A stretch of 9,375 bases of DNA from DASSFZ01 sp035693785 (lineage in GTDB: Bacteria > Chloroflexota > Anaerolineae > Fen-1058), in the NCBI GenBank assembly GCA_035693785.1, contig DASSFZ010000077.1:1-9375 (forward strand). Direction: 5' to 3'. Position 1 is the stretch's first letter. Each line of letters opens with the position of its first letter. The notes under the pieces are model-generated. The model had not been told where the DNA came from, did no database searches, and was given only the letters and a program-made list of their open reading frames with translations. The position numbers and the translations under genes are program-made. This document shows positions 1 to 7,038 of the stretch, in pieces.

Positions 1-1358
1 ATACGGGCATGGTCGTCGCCGGCGAGGTCGGCAGCGATCTCAAGTTCGAGTACACCGCGATGGGCGACGCCGTCAACCTGGCGGCGCGCATGCAATCGGC
101 GGCGAAGCCGATGACGGTGCTGATCTCGGAGCATACCCATCGTTTCGTCGCGCCGATCTTCGACTGTGTCGACCTGGGCCAGATCGAAGTGAAAGGCAAG
201 TCCGAGCCGGTACGCGTCTATGAAGTTGCCGGCGCGAAAGCCGAGCCGGGCCGGCTGCGCGGGCTGGCCGGGCTGGAAAGCCCGATGGTCGGGCGCGATG
301 CGGAACTGTCGGCGTTATTGCAGTTGAGCGCGGCGGTGCGAGCCGGGTTGGGGCGCGCCGCCGTCGTCATCGGCGAGCCGGGCCTCGGCAAGACGCGCCT
401 GATCGCCGAATGGAAGGCCGCCTCCAACCTCCAACCTCCAGCCTCCAACCTCCAATCTCCAACCTCTAACCTCCAATCTCCAATCACCAATCTCCAATTT
501 GCCGAAGGCCACTGCCTCTCCTACGGCCAGGGCCTGGCCTATCACCTGTTGATCGATCTTCTGCGCTCGCTGATCGGCGTCCCGGCGGCAGCCGGCGAGC
601 CGGAGACGCGCGAGGCGCTATGGCAACTGACGCGAGACCTGTTCGGCGACGCGCTGTTGGACGTGTATCCCTATCTCGGTCACCTGCTCTCGCTGCAGCT
701 CGAGGGCGACGCGCTGGATCGCGTGCACCTGCTCGATCCGCAGGCGCTGCAATCGCAGTACCTGTCGGCGCTGAGGCAGTTGTTCCGAGCGCTGGCTTCG
801 CGGCACCCGTTGGTGTTGGTCCTCGACGACATCCACTGGGCCGATCCGTCGTCGGTCGATCTGCTGATCAAACTTATGCCGTTGGCGAACGAAGCGCCGG
901 TGCTGTTCTGCTTCGTCGCGCGGCCTGACCGTGATGCACCCGGCTGGAAACTCGTCGCAGCCACGCGCGAGGCGACAGGCGCGAGCCTTACCGAAATCAC
1001 GCTCAATCCGCTGAGCGACGCCGACAGCCGCCAGCTCGTCGCGAACCTGCTCGAAATCGAGTCGCTGCCCGACCGCGTCCGCTCGATCATCTTGCAGAAG
1101 GCCGAAGGGAACCCTTTCTTCGTCGAGGAAGTGATTCGCATGTTGATCGATCGTGGCGCGATCGCCAAAAAGGGCGAAGGCTGGGTGGCCGAGAAGGAAA
1201 TCGAGAACGTCGACATCCCTGACAACCTGCAAGGTCTTTTGCTGGCGCGCATCGATCGCCTGCCGGAAGATGTCAAGCGCACGCTGCGTGTCGCGTCGGT
1301 GATCGGGCGGCAGTTCTCGGTGCGCGTGTTGGAAGAAGTGTTGAGTAAGTCGAACTGA
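1..1358 (+). CDS. Class III adenylate cyclase / STAND-type ATPase, 5'-partial and cut short at its 3' end
   Basis: The frame is already open at the left edge (first full codon at 3), so the true start lies outside; residues are counted from the ATG at 9. Residues 1-75 are the C-terminal part of a class III nucleotide cyclase domain: YTAMGDAVNLAARM at 15-28 carries the transition-state pair N23 and R27, and T16 at the substrate-specifying position fits class IIIb adenylate cyclases. A P-loop ATPase module follows, with Walker A GEPGLGKT (122-129), Walker B-like LVLVLDDIHWAD (268-279) and GNPFFVEEV (368-376). The protein would make cAMP under control of the ATPase/TPR part; the regulatory logic is inferred. 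Residues about 139-163 (SNLQ repeats) are a repeat-derived insertion. The frame ends with LEEVLSKSN, where relatives continue into TPRs; that continuation is found from 1378 in another frame. It may be a broken gene, a true split or a sequencing frameshift. Confidence 0.9.
   Translation, partial: TGMVVAGEVGSDLKFEYTAMGDAVNLAARMQSAAKPMTVLISEHTHRFVAPIFDCVDLGQIEVKGKSEPVRVYEVAGAKAEPGRLRGLAGLESPMVGRDAELSALLQLSAAVRAGLGRAAVVIGEPGLGKTRLIAEWKAASNLQPPASNLQSPTSNLQSPITNLQFAEGHCLSYGQGLAYHLLIDLLRSLIGVPAAAGEPETREALWQLTRDLFGDALLDVYPYLGHLLSLQLEGDALDRVHLLDPQALQSQYLSALRQLFRALASRHPLVLVLDDIHWADPSSVDLLIKLMPLANEAPVLFCFVARPDRDAPGWKLVAATREATGASLTEITLNPLSDADSRQLVANLLEIESLPDRVRSIILQKAEGNPFFVEEVIRMLIDRGAIAKKGEGWVAEKEIENVDIPDNLQGLLLARIDRLPEDVKRTLRVASVIGRQFSVRVLEEVLSKSN
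422..498 (+). repeat. Heptamer tandem repeat (CTCCAAC/CTCCAAT), 11 units, inside the ATPase gene
   Basis: Eleven consecutive 7-bp units fill 422-498, most of them CTCCAAC or CTCCAAT, with variants CTCCAGC, CTCTAAC and CACCAAT. Because three heptamers equal seven codons, the translation has a 7-residue period (SNLQPPA, SNLQSPT, SNLQSPI, TNLQ). The opposite strand is also open across it. It lies in frame between the Walker A helix (RLIAEWKAA) and the segment FAEGHCLSYGQ, which are normally only a few residues apart in this family. Confidence 0.93.
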
Positions 1359-1377
1359 AGTAACTGTCCCGTTCACA

Positions 1378-3180
1378 GTGATACTCGTTCAACACCTCAG
1401 TGCGCTCGAATCGGCGGGCCTGCTTCGCCTGGCGCAGATGGCGCCGGAACTGGAGTATCTGTTTCGGCACGCGTTGATTCAGGACGCGGCTTACGCTTCA
1501 CTAGTCAAACAGGATCGGCAGCGGCTGCATCTGGCTGTCGGTGAGGCGCTGGAGCGATCGTACCCCGATCGGCTCACCTCGCGCGATCTCGCTCCGCTGC
1601 TGGCGCAGCACTTCGACGCGGCAGGCGACGAGACGCGCGCGCTGCGATACTTCACGCTGGCCGGCGATGCGGCGGCGCGCGTGTACGCCAACGCCGAGGC
1701 GGGGCACCACTACAGCCGCGCCGTGGCCCTTGCTCGCCGTGCGGCGCACGTGGATGGGCAGACGCTGCACCACCTCTTTTTCAGTCTCGGCCGCGCGCTG
1801 GAATTGAGCGCACAGGACGCTCGCGCGCTGGACACCTATGCAGACGCGGAGAGGGTCGCGCGCGAGCGGGATGATCACGCGATGGAACTGGCGGCGATGA
1901 TCGCCCGCGCCACGATCTACCTGAAACCGGTGTCTGTGCGCGACCCGGACAAGGGCCGGAGTCTCTCAGAGCACACTCTCGCGCTGGCGCGCGAACTGGG
2001 CGATCGAGAGTCGGAGACGAAATCCCTCTGGAATCTGATGCAGTTCTACAAATGGACCGGCCAAATGGCAGAGGCACTGGCGCATGGCGAACAGGCGCTG
2101 GCGATCGCTCGCCAGCGGGACGTAGGGCGGCTTTCCATAGCCGCCAATCGTGAGCACCTCGCATACGTGCTGCACGACATCGCGTCGATTTACGCGTCGA
2201 CCGGCCAGATTCAGCGTGCCCTGGCGGCAATGGATGAAGCCCAGCAGCTCTGGCGTGAGCTGGGCGTCCTCAATATGCTGGCGGACTGCCTGTCCACCAC
2301 TGCCGAGTTTCATGTTCTGTGCGGCGAATACGAGCGGGCCTTTGCGCTGTCCGGTGAGGCGCTGCACATCAGCCGCGCCATCGGCAACCTGTGGAATGAG
2401 TCGTATAGCTGGTACCTGATCGATCTGGCCCACATGGATCGCGGCGAGATGGGGCGAGCCATCGAGGCGGCGGAAGAGAGCCTGCGTCTGGCGAAGCAGG
2501 CAGGTTTCGTGCCGGGGCTGGTGCAGGCAATCTTAGATCTGACGTGGATCTACACCAGCCTGGGGGCTGTTCACCGCGGCTATGAAGTGGCCGAGCGCAT
2601 CCGTGACATTGGAGAAGAGACGTCCCTCATGGGACCGTTCGATCGAGTGATGGCGGCTCGCCTTCACATGCTCAGCGGCAGGCTCTTGGAAGCCAGGGAG
2701 GCTCTCGACGAAGCGAGGCGCGGCTACGGGGTGGCAAAGATTCCGTCATTCGCGATCTTCTACATGAACCTGGTCGAAGCCGAATGGGCGCTGTCCTCGG
2801 GGGATTACGCGCTGGCACTCGACGTCGCCGATGAGACGGTATCGCTTCTGCGCCAGGCCGGCCTCCGCCTGGGACTCTCCGACGTGCTGTATTTCAAAGG
2901 CCGGGCGCTCCTCGGACTGGATCGCGCCGAGGAAGCCTACGCGGCGCTGAATGAGGCGCGCGCCGAAGCGGAAGCGATCGGCTCGCGACGCACCTTGTGG
3001 CGGATCCTGTTGGCCGTGAGCGAAATCGAATCTCGGCGAGGTCGTCACGCCGAAGCACAATCCCGTCGCCGGCAGGCGCGCGAGATTGTCGAGTTCATCG
3101 CCGATCACACCGGCTCGCCCGAATTGCGCGAATCGTTTCTCAACTTGCGAGATGTGCGCGACGTGATGGGCGAAGCGTGA
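1378..3180 (+). CDS. TPR-rich C-terminal half of a cyclase/ATPase signalling protein, separated from its N-terminal half
   Basis: The 600-residue frame begins with HLSALESAGLLRLAQ and PELEYLFRHALIQDAAYASL, which in full-length family members directly follow the ATPase region ending at 1358. The rest is helical TPR-type repeat sequence, for example residues 136-166, 226-246, 266-296, 346-376 and 506-536. It ends with the family-like tail REIVEFIADHTGSPELRESFLNL. There is no signal peptide or membrane helix, so a cytoplasmic protein-interaction scaffold is expected. The GTG start at 1378 has no good ribosome binding site. The same frame is open upstream to 1345, so this is more likely the remainder of the preceding gene after a frame change of +1 between about 1345 and 1356 than an independent gene. 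If the frame were restored, the product would exceed 1000 residues. The stop codon lies in the repeat at 3175-3220. Confidence 0.8.
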   Translation: MILVQHLSALESAGLLRLAQMAPELEYLFRHALIQDAAYASLVKQDRQRLHLAVGEALERSYPDRLTSRDLAPLLAQHFDAAGDETRALRYFTLAGDAAARVYANAEAGHHYSRAVALARRAAHVDGQTLHHLFFSLGRALELSAQDARALDTYADAERVARERDDHAMELAAMIARATIYLKPVSVRDPDKGRSLSEHTLALARELGDRESETKSLWNLMQFYKWTGQMAEALAHGEQALAIARQRDVGRLSIAANREHLAYVLHDIASIYASTGQIQRALAAMDEAQQLWRELGVLNMLADCLSTTAEFHVLCGEYERAFALSGEALHISRAIGNLWNESYSWYLIDLAHMDRGEMGRAIEAAEESLRLAKQAGFVPGLVQAILDLTWIYTSLGAVHRGYEVAERIRDIGEETSLMGPFDRVMAARLHMLSGRLLEAREALDEARRGYGVAKIPSFAIFYMNLVEAEWALSSGDYALALDVADETVSLLRQAGLRLGLSDVLYFKGRALLGLDRAEEAYAALNEARAEAEAIGSRRTLWRILLAVSEIESRRGRHAEAQSRRRQAREIVEFIADHTGSPELRESFLNLRDVRDVMGEA

Positions 3181-3220
3181 AACGTGATGCGTGACAACAT
3201 GATAGCGTGATAACGTGATG
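3175..3220 (+). repeat. Short tandem repeat of ACGTGAT type at the gene junction
   Basis: Six degenerate units follow each other: GCGTGAA, ACGTGAT, GCGTGAC, AACATGAT, AGCGTGAT and AACGTGAT, then G. The first unit supplies the TGA stop of the upstream TPR gene (3178-3180). The last supplies the GTG (3215) and ATG (3218) at which the next TPR gene can start. No Shine-Dalgarno sequence is visible inside it. Confidence 0.85.
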
Positions 3221-5017
3221 ACTCTTCCCGGTCACCTCGCTCAACTCGAATATAGCGGTCTTGTCCGGCTGGCGGAGGCGCTCCCGGAGCTGGAGTATTC
3301 GTTTCGGCACGCGCTGATCCAGGATGCGGCGTATCGATCGCTGGTCAAGGCCGACCGGCGGGCGCTGCATCGCGCCGTCGGCGAAACGTTGGAGCGGACC
3401 TACCCGGATCGAATCGACGAGCTTGCACCGCCGCTGGGCCGTCACTTCGGCGAAGCGGGCGACGACGACCGCGCGCTGCGATATTTCACGCTGGCCGCCG
3501 ATCAGGCTGCTCGCCAGTACGCCAATTCCGAAGCGGTGATGCACTACACCGCCGCGCTTGAGATTGCGAAGCGCGCGACTCTCATGACGCCGCCGGGGGA
3601 GGGTCGGGGTGGGGGTCTCACGCACCTCTACGCCCAGCGGGGTCAGGCGCTCGAGCTGAGCGCGCGGCACGCCGAGGCGCTGGCGAACTATGTCGACATG
3701 CAGTCGCACGCCGATCTTCTGAAGGATCGGTCGATGCGCCTCGCCGCGCTGATGGCCCGTGCCAAGGTCTACGCCACGCTCAATTCGGAGCACGACCCGT
3801 CGAAGGCGGAGCCGCTGCTGGAGCAATCGCTGTCGCTGGCGCGTGAGCTGGGCGATCGCGCCGCCGAATGTCGCATCTTATGGAACTTGATGCTGGTGTT
3901 CTTGTGGAGTGGCCGCGATCACTGGCAGTCGATCGTGTATGGCGAACAGGCGCTGGCGCTGGCGCGCGAGTTGCATCTTCGAGAACAAATCGCGTTCACG
4001 TTGAACGATCTGACCTACGCCTACATGTCCACCGGCCAGTGGCCGCGCGCCCGCGCGGCGCTGGACGAGTCGCGCGGCATCTGGCGCGAACTCGGCAACC
4101 AGCCGATGCTGGCAGACAACGTCGCCAACTCGGTGCTGATCCACCTGCGCGCCGGAGATTTCGATCAGGCCGTGGCGGCGGCGGACGAGGCGCTCCGCAT
4201 CAGCCGGTCGATCGACAACGTGTGGGGACAGGCGGGCAGCCAGGCCTACGTGGGCCTTGTGCACTGGGAGCGCGGCGACATCGATCGCGCCGTGGCGGTG
4301 ATGGAGGATTCGATCCGGCTCGGCGAGCAAGTCGGGCATCCCGCCCCCATCGTCGCCACGCGCTCCGATCTGGCATGGGTGCTCGGGGCGCTGGGCGCGG
4401 TCGAGCGCGGGCTGGAACTGGCCCGCTTAGCGCTGGATCGGGCAGCGAACGCGTTCGACATGCACGTGGTGCCGCTGGCGACGATGGCTCGTCTGCATCT
4501 TCTCGACGGCGATCTCGCCTCGGCTGAAGCAGCGCTTCGCGAAGCGCAGCGTAAGCTCAAGCCGGAGGGTCTGCAGTGGTTCGCGCCGATCCTCGTGCCG
4601 CTGGTAGAGGCGGAACTCGCGCTGGCGCGGCGCGATTACGCGGGCGCGGCCAATGTCGCAGACAAAGTACTGGCCTATCTCCGAGACAGCCAGACGCGCT
4701 TGCACGCGCCCGATACGCTGTACGTGAAGGGCCGGGCGTTGCTGGCGCAGGGCCGGTCGGAAGAGGCAAGCGTGGTTCTGGCCGAGGCGCTGGCCGAAGC
4801 CGAGGCACTCGGGTCGCGCCGGATGCTCTGGCCGATTTTGAGCGCGCTGGGCGACATCGCGTCGGCGCGCGGTCACGACGTCGTGGCGCGGGCGCTCCTG
4901 CAGCGAGCGCGCGAGGTGCTCGGCTTCATCGCCGATCGCTGCCCGCCCGATTTGCGGCAAATGCTTCTCAACCAATCCGAGGTTCGAAAGATGACCGGTT
5001 ATCTCAGTAATCAGTAA
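3215..5017 (+). CDS. Second TPR-rich C-terminal half, tandem paralogue of the preceding gene
   Basis: This 600-residue frame starts at GTG 3215 or ATG 3218; an in-frame TAG at 3203-3205 excludes a longer form. It is a paralogue of 1378-3180. By eye about 44 of 60 residues match over HLAQLEYSGL to ERTYPDR, including the block FRHALIQDAAY. The order of helical TPR-like repeats is also the same through to the tail REVLGFIADRCPPDLRQMLLN. It has no cyclase or ATPase part of its own, so it is either an orphan left by duplication and deletion or a free TPR adaptor for the upstream protein; the sequence cannot decide. Residues 125-134 (TPPGEGRGGG) come from a G-rich insertion. The last residues SNQ and the TAA stop are encoded by the heptamer repeat at 5005-5053. 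The long open frame argues against rapid decay. Confidence 0.8.
   Translation: MMTLPGHLAQLEYSGLVRLAEALPELEYSFRHALIQDAAYRSLVKADRRALHRAVGETLERTYPDRIDELAPPLGRHFGEAGDDDRALRYFTLAADQAARQYANSEAVMHYTAALEIAKRATLMTPPGEGRGGGLTHLYAQRGQALELSARHAEALANYVDMQSHADLLKDRSMRLAALMARAKVYATLNSEHDPSKAEPLLEQSLSLARELGDRAAECRILWNLMLVFLWSGRDHWQSIVYGEQALALARELHLREQIAFTLNDLTYAYMSTGQWPRARAALDESRGIWRELGNQPMLADNVANSVLIHLRAGDFDQAVAAADEALRISRSIDNVWGQAGSQAYVGLVHWERGDIDRAVAVMEDSIRLGEQVGHPAPIVATRSDLAWVLGALGAVERGLELARLALDRAANAFDMHVVPLATMARLHLLDGDLASAEAALREAQRKLKPEGLQWFAPILVPLVEAELALARRDYAGAANVADKVLAYLRDSQTRLHAPDTLYVKGRALLAQGRSEEASVVLAEALAEAEALGSRRMLWPILSALGDIASARGHDVVARALLQRAREVLGFIADRCPPDLRQMLLNQSEVRKMTGYLSNQ
3595..3615 (+). repeat. 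G-rich insertion with four G-runs (possible G-quadruplex)
   Basis: The coding strand reads five G, A, three G, TC, four G, T, five G. Four runs of at least three G with loops of 1-2 bases match the intramolecular G-quadruplex pattern. It encodes GEGRGGG in frame, and the paralogue at 1378-3180 has an unrelated short AHVDGQ linker at this place. It resembles dispersed G-rich repeats of bacterial genomes, but I could not confirm other copies. Confidence 0.6.
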
Positions 5018-5058
5018 GCAGTAATCAGTGAGCAGTAATCAGTAATCAGTGAGCAGTG
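5005..5058 (+). repeat. Heptamer tandem repeat (CAGTAAT/CAGTGAG), seven units plus a partial
   Basis: Seven exact 7-bp units run through 5005-5053: CAGTAAT, CAGTAAG, CAGTAAT, CAGTGAG, CAGTAAT, CAGTAAT, CAGTGAG. A partial CAGTG follows. The repeat provides the last three codons and the TAA stop (5015-5017) of the TPR gene and fills most of the 57-bp gap before the MFS gene. No terminator-like structure is evident. Confidence 0.93.
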
Positions 5059-5074
5059 GCCGGTCATCACCGCT

Positions 5075-6319
5075 ATGTCTCAGACGACCGACGATCATAC
5101 AGGCAGGATGGAGATGGCAGTCGCCGCGCCGCGCGCCGGTCGCTTCGCCCGCGACGTGCTGGCCTTGGATGCGCCACTGCTGCTTTTGGCGGCGATGGCG
5201 CTCATCACCAACCTCGGCGTCGCCGTCATGGTGCCGCTCATCCCCCTATACGCGGTATCGCTGGGCGCGTCGCCACTGCAGCTCGGCCTGCTGACGAGTG
5301 CATTTGCCATCACCAATGCCATTGGGCAATTATCCGTAGGCTTTCTCAGCGATCGCTTCGGCGCGCGCAGCTTCATCCGCATCGGCATCGCGACGTACGC
5401 GACGGCTAACGCGCTGATCGCGACGGCTGCGAACGCGACGATGCTCATCTCTTATCGCGCGCTCGCCGGCCTCGGCGCGGGCTTCAATCTTGTGGCGGAG
5501 CGCATTTACCTGGCGCAGATCGCCGATCCGAAGCGCATGGCCTTCGTCAACGCCGTGCTGTCTGCCGCCGTTTCGGTAGGGCAGGTCGCCGGGCCGGCCT
5601 TCGGCGGCATCGTCACGGCGCTCTCCGACCTGCGCGCCCCGTTCGTCATCGTCAGCATCACCAGCGGCGTGAGCTTCCTTGCCTCGCTCTTCCTGCCCAG
5701 ACCTGAGGCCCGCTCGGGATCGCAAGCCGGAATGGAGGCGACTGTCGATGTCCGCATTCCGTGGCGTCCCATCGCGGTCTTGATCGTCGCTCAGCTCTTT
5801 CTCATGGCCGGCTACGGCGCGTTCATCACGACCTACGCGCCGCTCGCGACGAGCGCTCTCGGCTGGACGACGATCGACGTCGGCCTTCTCTTCTCTGTGT
5901 TCGGAGCCGGCAGTATCATCCTGGGGCCGTGGTTGTCGCACCTCGCCGATCGCACGGGGCGGCGCCGGATCGCGGTGCTGGCGTGTCTGCCGATTGCGCT
6001 GTTCATTGCCAGCCTCGTCGCCGGTCTGCCCCGCCTCACGCTGTACGTCGTGGGATTTGCCGCCGGAGGCGGCATCACGGCGTTCGGCGCGTCCTGGTAC
6101 GCGCTGCTGACCGGCTTCGCGCCGGGCGCGCGGCGCGGCCGAATCTTCGGAATCGCCAACGCGCTGTCGCAGTTGGGGGTGGTGTTCGGAGCGATGCTCG
6201 CCTCGACCATCTGGCAGGCCGCGGACTTGGGCGCGGCGATGCTGTCGGCGACGATTGCCGTTTTGCTTGCCGGGAGCGCGCTCCTGGCTCTGCCCGGTGA
6301 GGAAGAAGCCGGGGCATGA
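5075..6319 (+). CDS. MFS transporter, drug:H+ antiporter-like (12 helices)
   Basis: This 414-residue integral membrane protein has about 12 hydrophobic helices: roughly 31-55, 66-90, 101-118, 122-146, 157-182, 188-207, then after a charged loop 231-253, 266-290, 298-316, 321-345, 355-380 and 384-407. MFS motif A appears as GFLSDRFGARS (89-99) between helices 2 and 3, and again as HLADRTGRRR (289-298) between helices 8 and 9. Helix 5 has the antiporter motif C pattern GQVAGPAFGG (169-178), which points to proton-driven efflux; the substrate cannot be read. Length is normal for the 12-helix family. The ATG at 5075 has no clear ribosome binding site, and ATGs at 5108 and 5114 would only trim the soluble N-terminus. 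It lies 57 bp after the TPR gene on the same strand, separated by the heptamer repeat, so co-transcription is possible but a functional link is unproven. Confidence 0.93.
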   Translation: MSQTTDDHTGRMEMAVAAPRAGRFARDVLALDAPLLLLAAMALITNLGVAVMVPLIPLYAVSLGASPLQLGLLTSAFAITNAIGQLSVGFLSDRFGARSFIRIGIATYATANALIATAANATMLISYRALAGLGAGFNLVAERIYLAQIADPKRMAFVNAVLSAAVSVGQVAGPAFGGIVTALSDLRAPFVIVSITSGVSFLASLFLPRPEARSGSQAGMEATVDVRIPWRPIAVLIVAQLFLMAGYGAFITTYAPLATSALGWTTIDVGLLFSVFGAGSIILGPWLSHLADRTGRRRIAVLACLPIALFIASLVAGLPRLTLYVVGFAAGGGITAFGASWYALLTGFAPGARRGRIFGIANALSQLGVVFGAMLASTIWQAADLGAAMLSATIAVLLAGSALLALPGEEEAGA

Positions 6320-6354
6320 ACGGGCAGATGGAACTCCTCGTCCACTCTTGAAGC

Positions 6355-6385
6355 CCGCCCTCACTCCGCCGTGACCGGAGGGCGG
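6355..6385 (+). terminator. GC-rich stem-loop after the MFS gene
   Basis: CCGCCCTC (6355-6362) and GAGGGCGG (6378-6385) form an 8-bp perfect stem with a 15-nt loop, 36 bp after the MFS stop. No T-run follows, so intrinsic termination is uncertain; the structure could act with Rho or between convergent transcripts. Confidence 0.35.
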
Positions 6386-6412
6386 CGCCGTGTTCGCCCG
6401 GCGTACCACCTG

Positions 6413-6564
6413 CATCGCGGTAGAACAGCCAGTTGCCCAACTGCCGCCGGTCCCGCACCAGGTTCTTCAAGGATACTCGCTTCCGCAAGAAGGCTCACGT
6501 CGTCGAAGTTGCCAACCTCGTCCTCAGTCCCCTAGCAAGAGGCACGTTTGGTTCTGTGGTGGCG
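6413..6564. repeat. Unidentified dispersed repeat, copy A (left of the vapBC islet)
   Basis: This copy shares two blocks with 7896-8073 in the same orientation. The first 25 bases (6413-6437 against 7896-7920) differ at 3 places. The 58 bases at 6465-6522 against 7973-8030 also differ at 3, all transitions. Weaker similarity with one gap continues to 6564. The middle differs in length, being shorter here. On the + strand both copies can be read as FKDTRFR-KAH-VEVANL, and this one ends in a stop soon after. I do not recognise that sequence. The stretch 6320-6627 holds this repeat, the stem-loop at 6355-6385 and a palindrome at 6568-6581, but no gene. Confidence 0.8.
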
Positions 6565-6567
6565 AGA

Positions 6568-6581
6568 GGCAGGCGCCTGCC
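6568..6581. repeat. Perfect 14-bp palindrome GGCAGGCGCCTGCC
   Basis: The sequence equals its own reverse complement with no loop. It lies between repeat copy A and the end of vapC. It could be a protein-binding site or chance in GC-rich DNA. Confidence 0.4.
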
Positions 6582-6627
6582 ATCCTGACCAGAGCCAGGC
6601 GCGCACGGTGGCTGAGGAGTCCTATGA

Positions 6628-7038
6628 TCATAGCACGGCAGCGAATGGCCTTGGATAGGCCAGCAGCCGCAATCCTGTGATGAACTGATAGTCGCGCTGA
6701 TTCTTGGTCACAAAGGGCAGGTCGAGCGCCACAGCAGTGGCAGCAATCAACGCGTCAGCAATCAGCAGGCCATGACTGAGGCGATACCGGCGCAAGAGGT
6801 CAACCGCAACATCCGAGACCCGTTCATCCAACTTGAGGATCTGAAAGCGAAGCAAGAAGCGTTCCAGTGAGCGAAGTTCGGCCCGACTGCGACAACCAAT
6901 AAGGAGTTCCATCTGCGAGATCGCGCCGATCGCCAAAGAGGCCCGTTGTTCGATCTGGTCAAGACACGTTACAGCATCACGGACACCACGGCCAGCGTCT
7001 ATCAGCACGTCAGTGTCGACCAGGACCGGATCAGGCAC
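6628..7038 (-). CDS. vapC: VapC-type PIN-domain toxin ribonuclease
   Basis: The 136-residue product is a single PIN domain of normal VapC length. The four acidic Mg2+-binding positions are present: D8 in VLVDTDVLID, E44 in ISQMELLIG, D95 in LLIADALIAATA, and D116 in FVTKNQRDY. The C-terminal ITGLRLLAYP is also family-typical. VapC toxins are cytoplasmic endoribonucleases that cut tRNA or rRNA and arrest growth when the antitoxin is lost; the RNA target here is unknown. The GTG start at 7038 overlaps the end of vapB by 8 bases, the usual translational coupling of such pairs, and no strong ribosome binding site is seen. The stop codon lies inside a 12-bp palindrome CTATGATCATAG (6622-6633). All catalytic residues are intact, so it is probably active. 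Confidence 0.93.
   Translation of the reverse strand: MPDPVLVDTDVLIDAGRGVRDAVTCLDQIEQRASLAIGAISQMELLIGCRSRAELRSLERFLLRFQILKLDERVSDVAVDLLRRYRLSHGLLIADALIAATAVALDLPFVTKNQRDYQFITGLRLLAYPRPFAAVL

Noticed and set aside
422..498. Regular repeat considered as a CRISPR array
   Set aside because: The units are contiguous 7-mers without spacers; the same holds for 5005-5053.
1342..1362. Programmed ribosomal frameshift site joining the two halves
   Set aside because: No known slippery heptamer, prfB-like site or internal Shine-Dalgarno stimulator is visible; an insertion, a mutation or a sequencing error is simpler.
618..1376. 252-residue open frame on the - strand
   Set aside because: It lies antisense to the conserved ATPase domain, is rich in Arg, Gln and Asp as expected for a GC-rich shadow frame, and shows no family motif.
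5330..6415. 361-residue open frame on the - strand
   Set aside because: It mirrors the MFS gene, is extremely rich in Arg, Gly and Ala, and has no recognisable domain; the + strand frame has clear MFS motifs.
6390..6680. 96-residue + strand frame covering repeat copy A
   Set aside because: Its composition is low quality, it runs antisense into vapC, and it does not keep the frame in which both repeat copies read alike.
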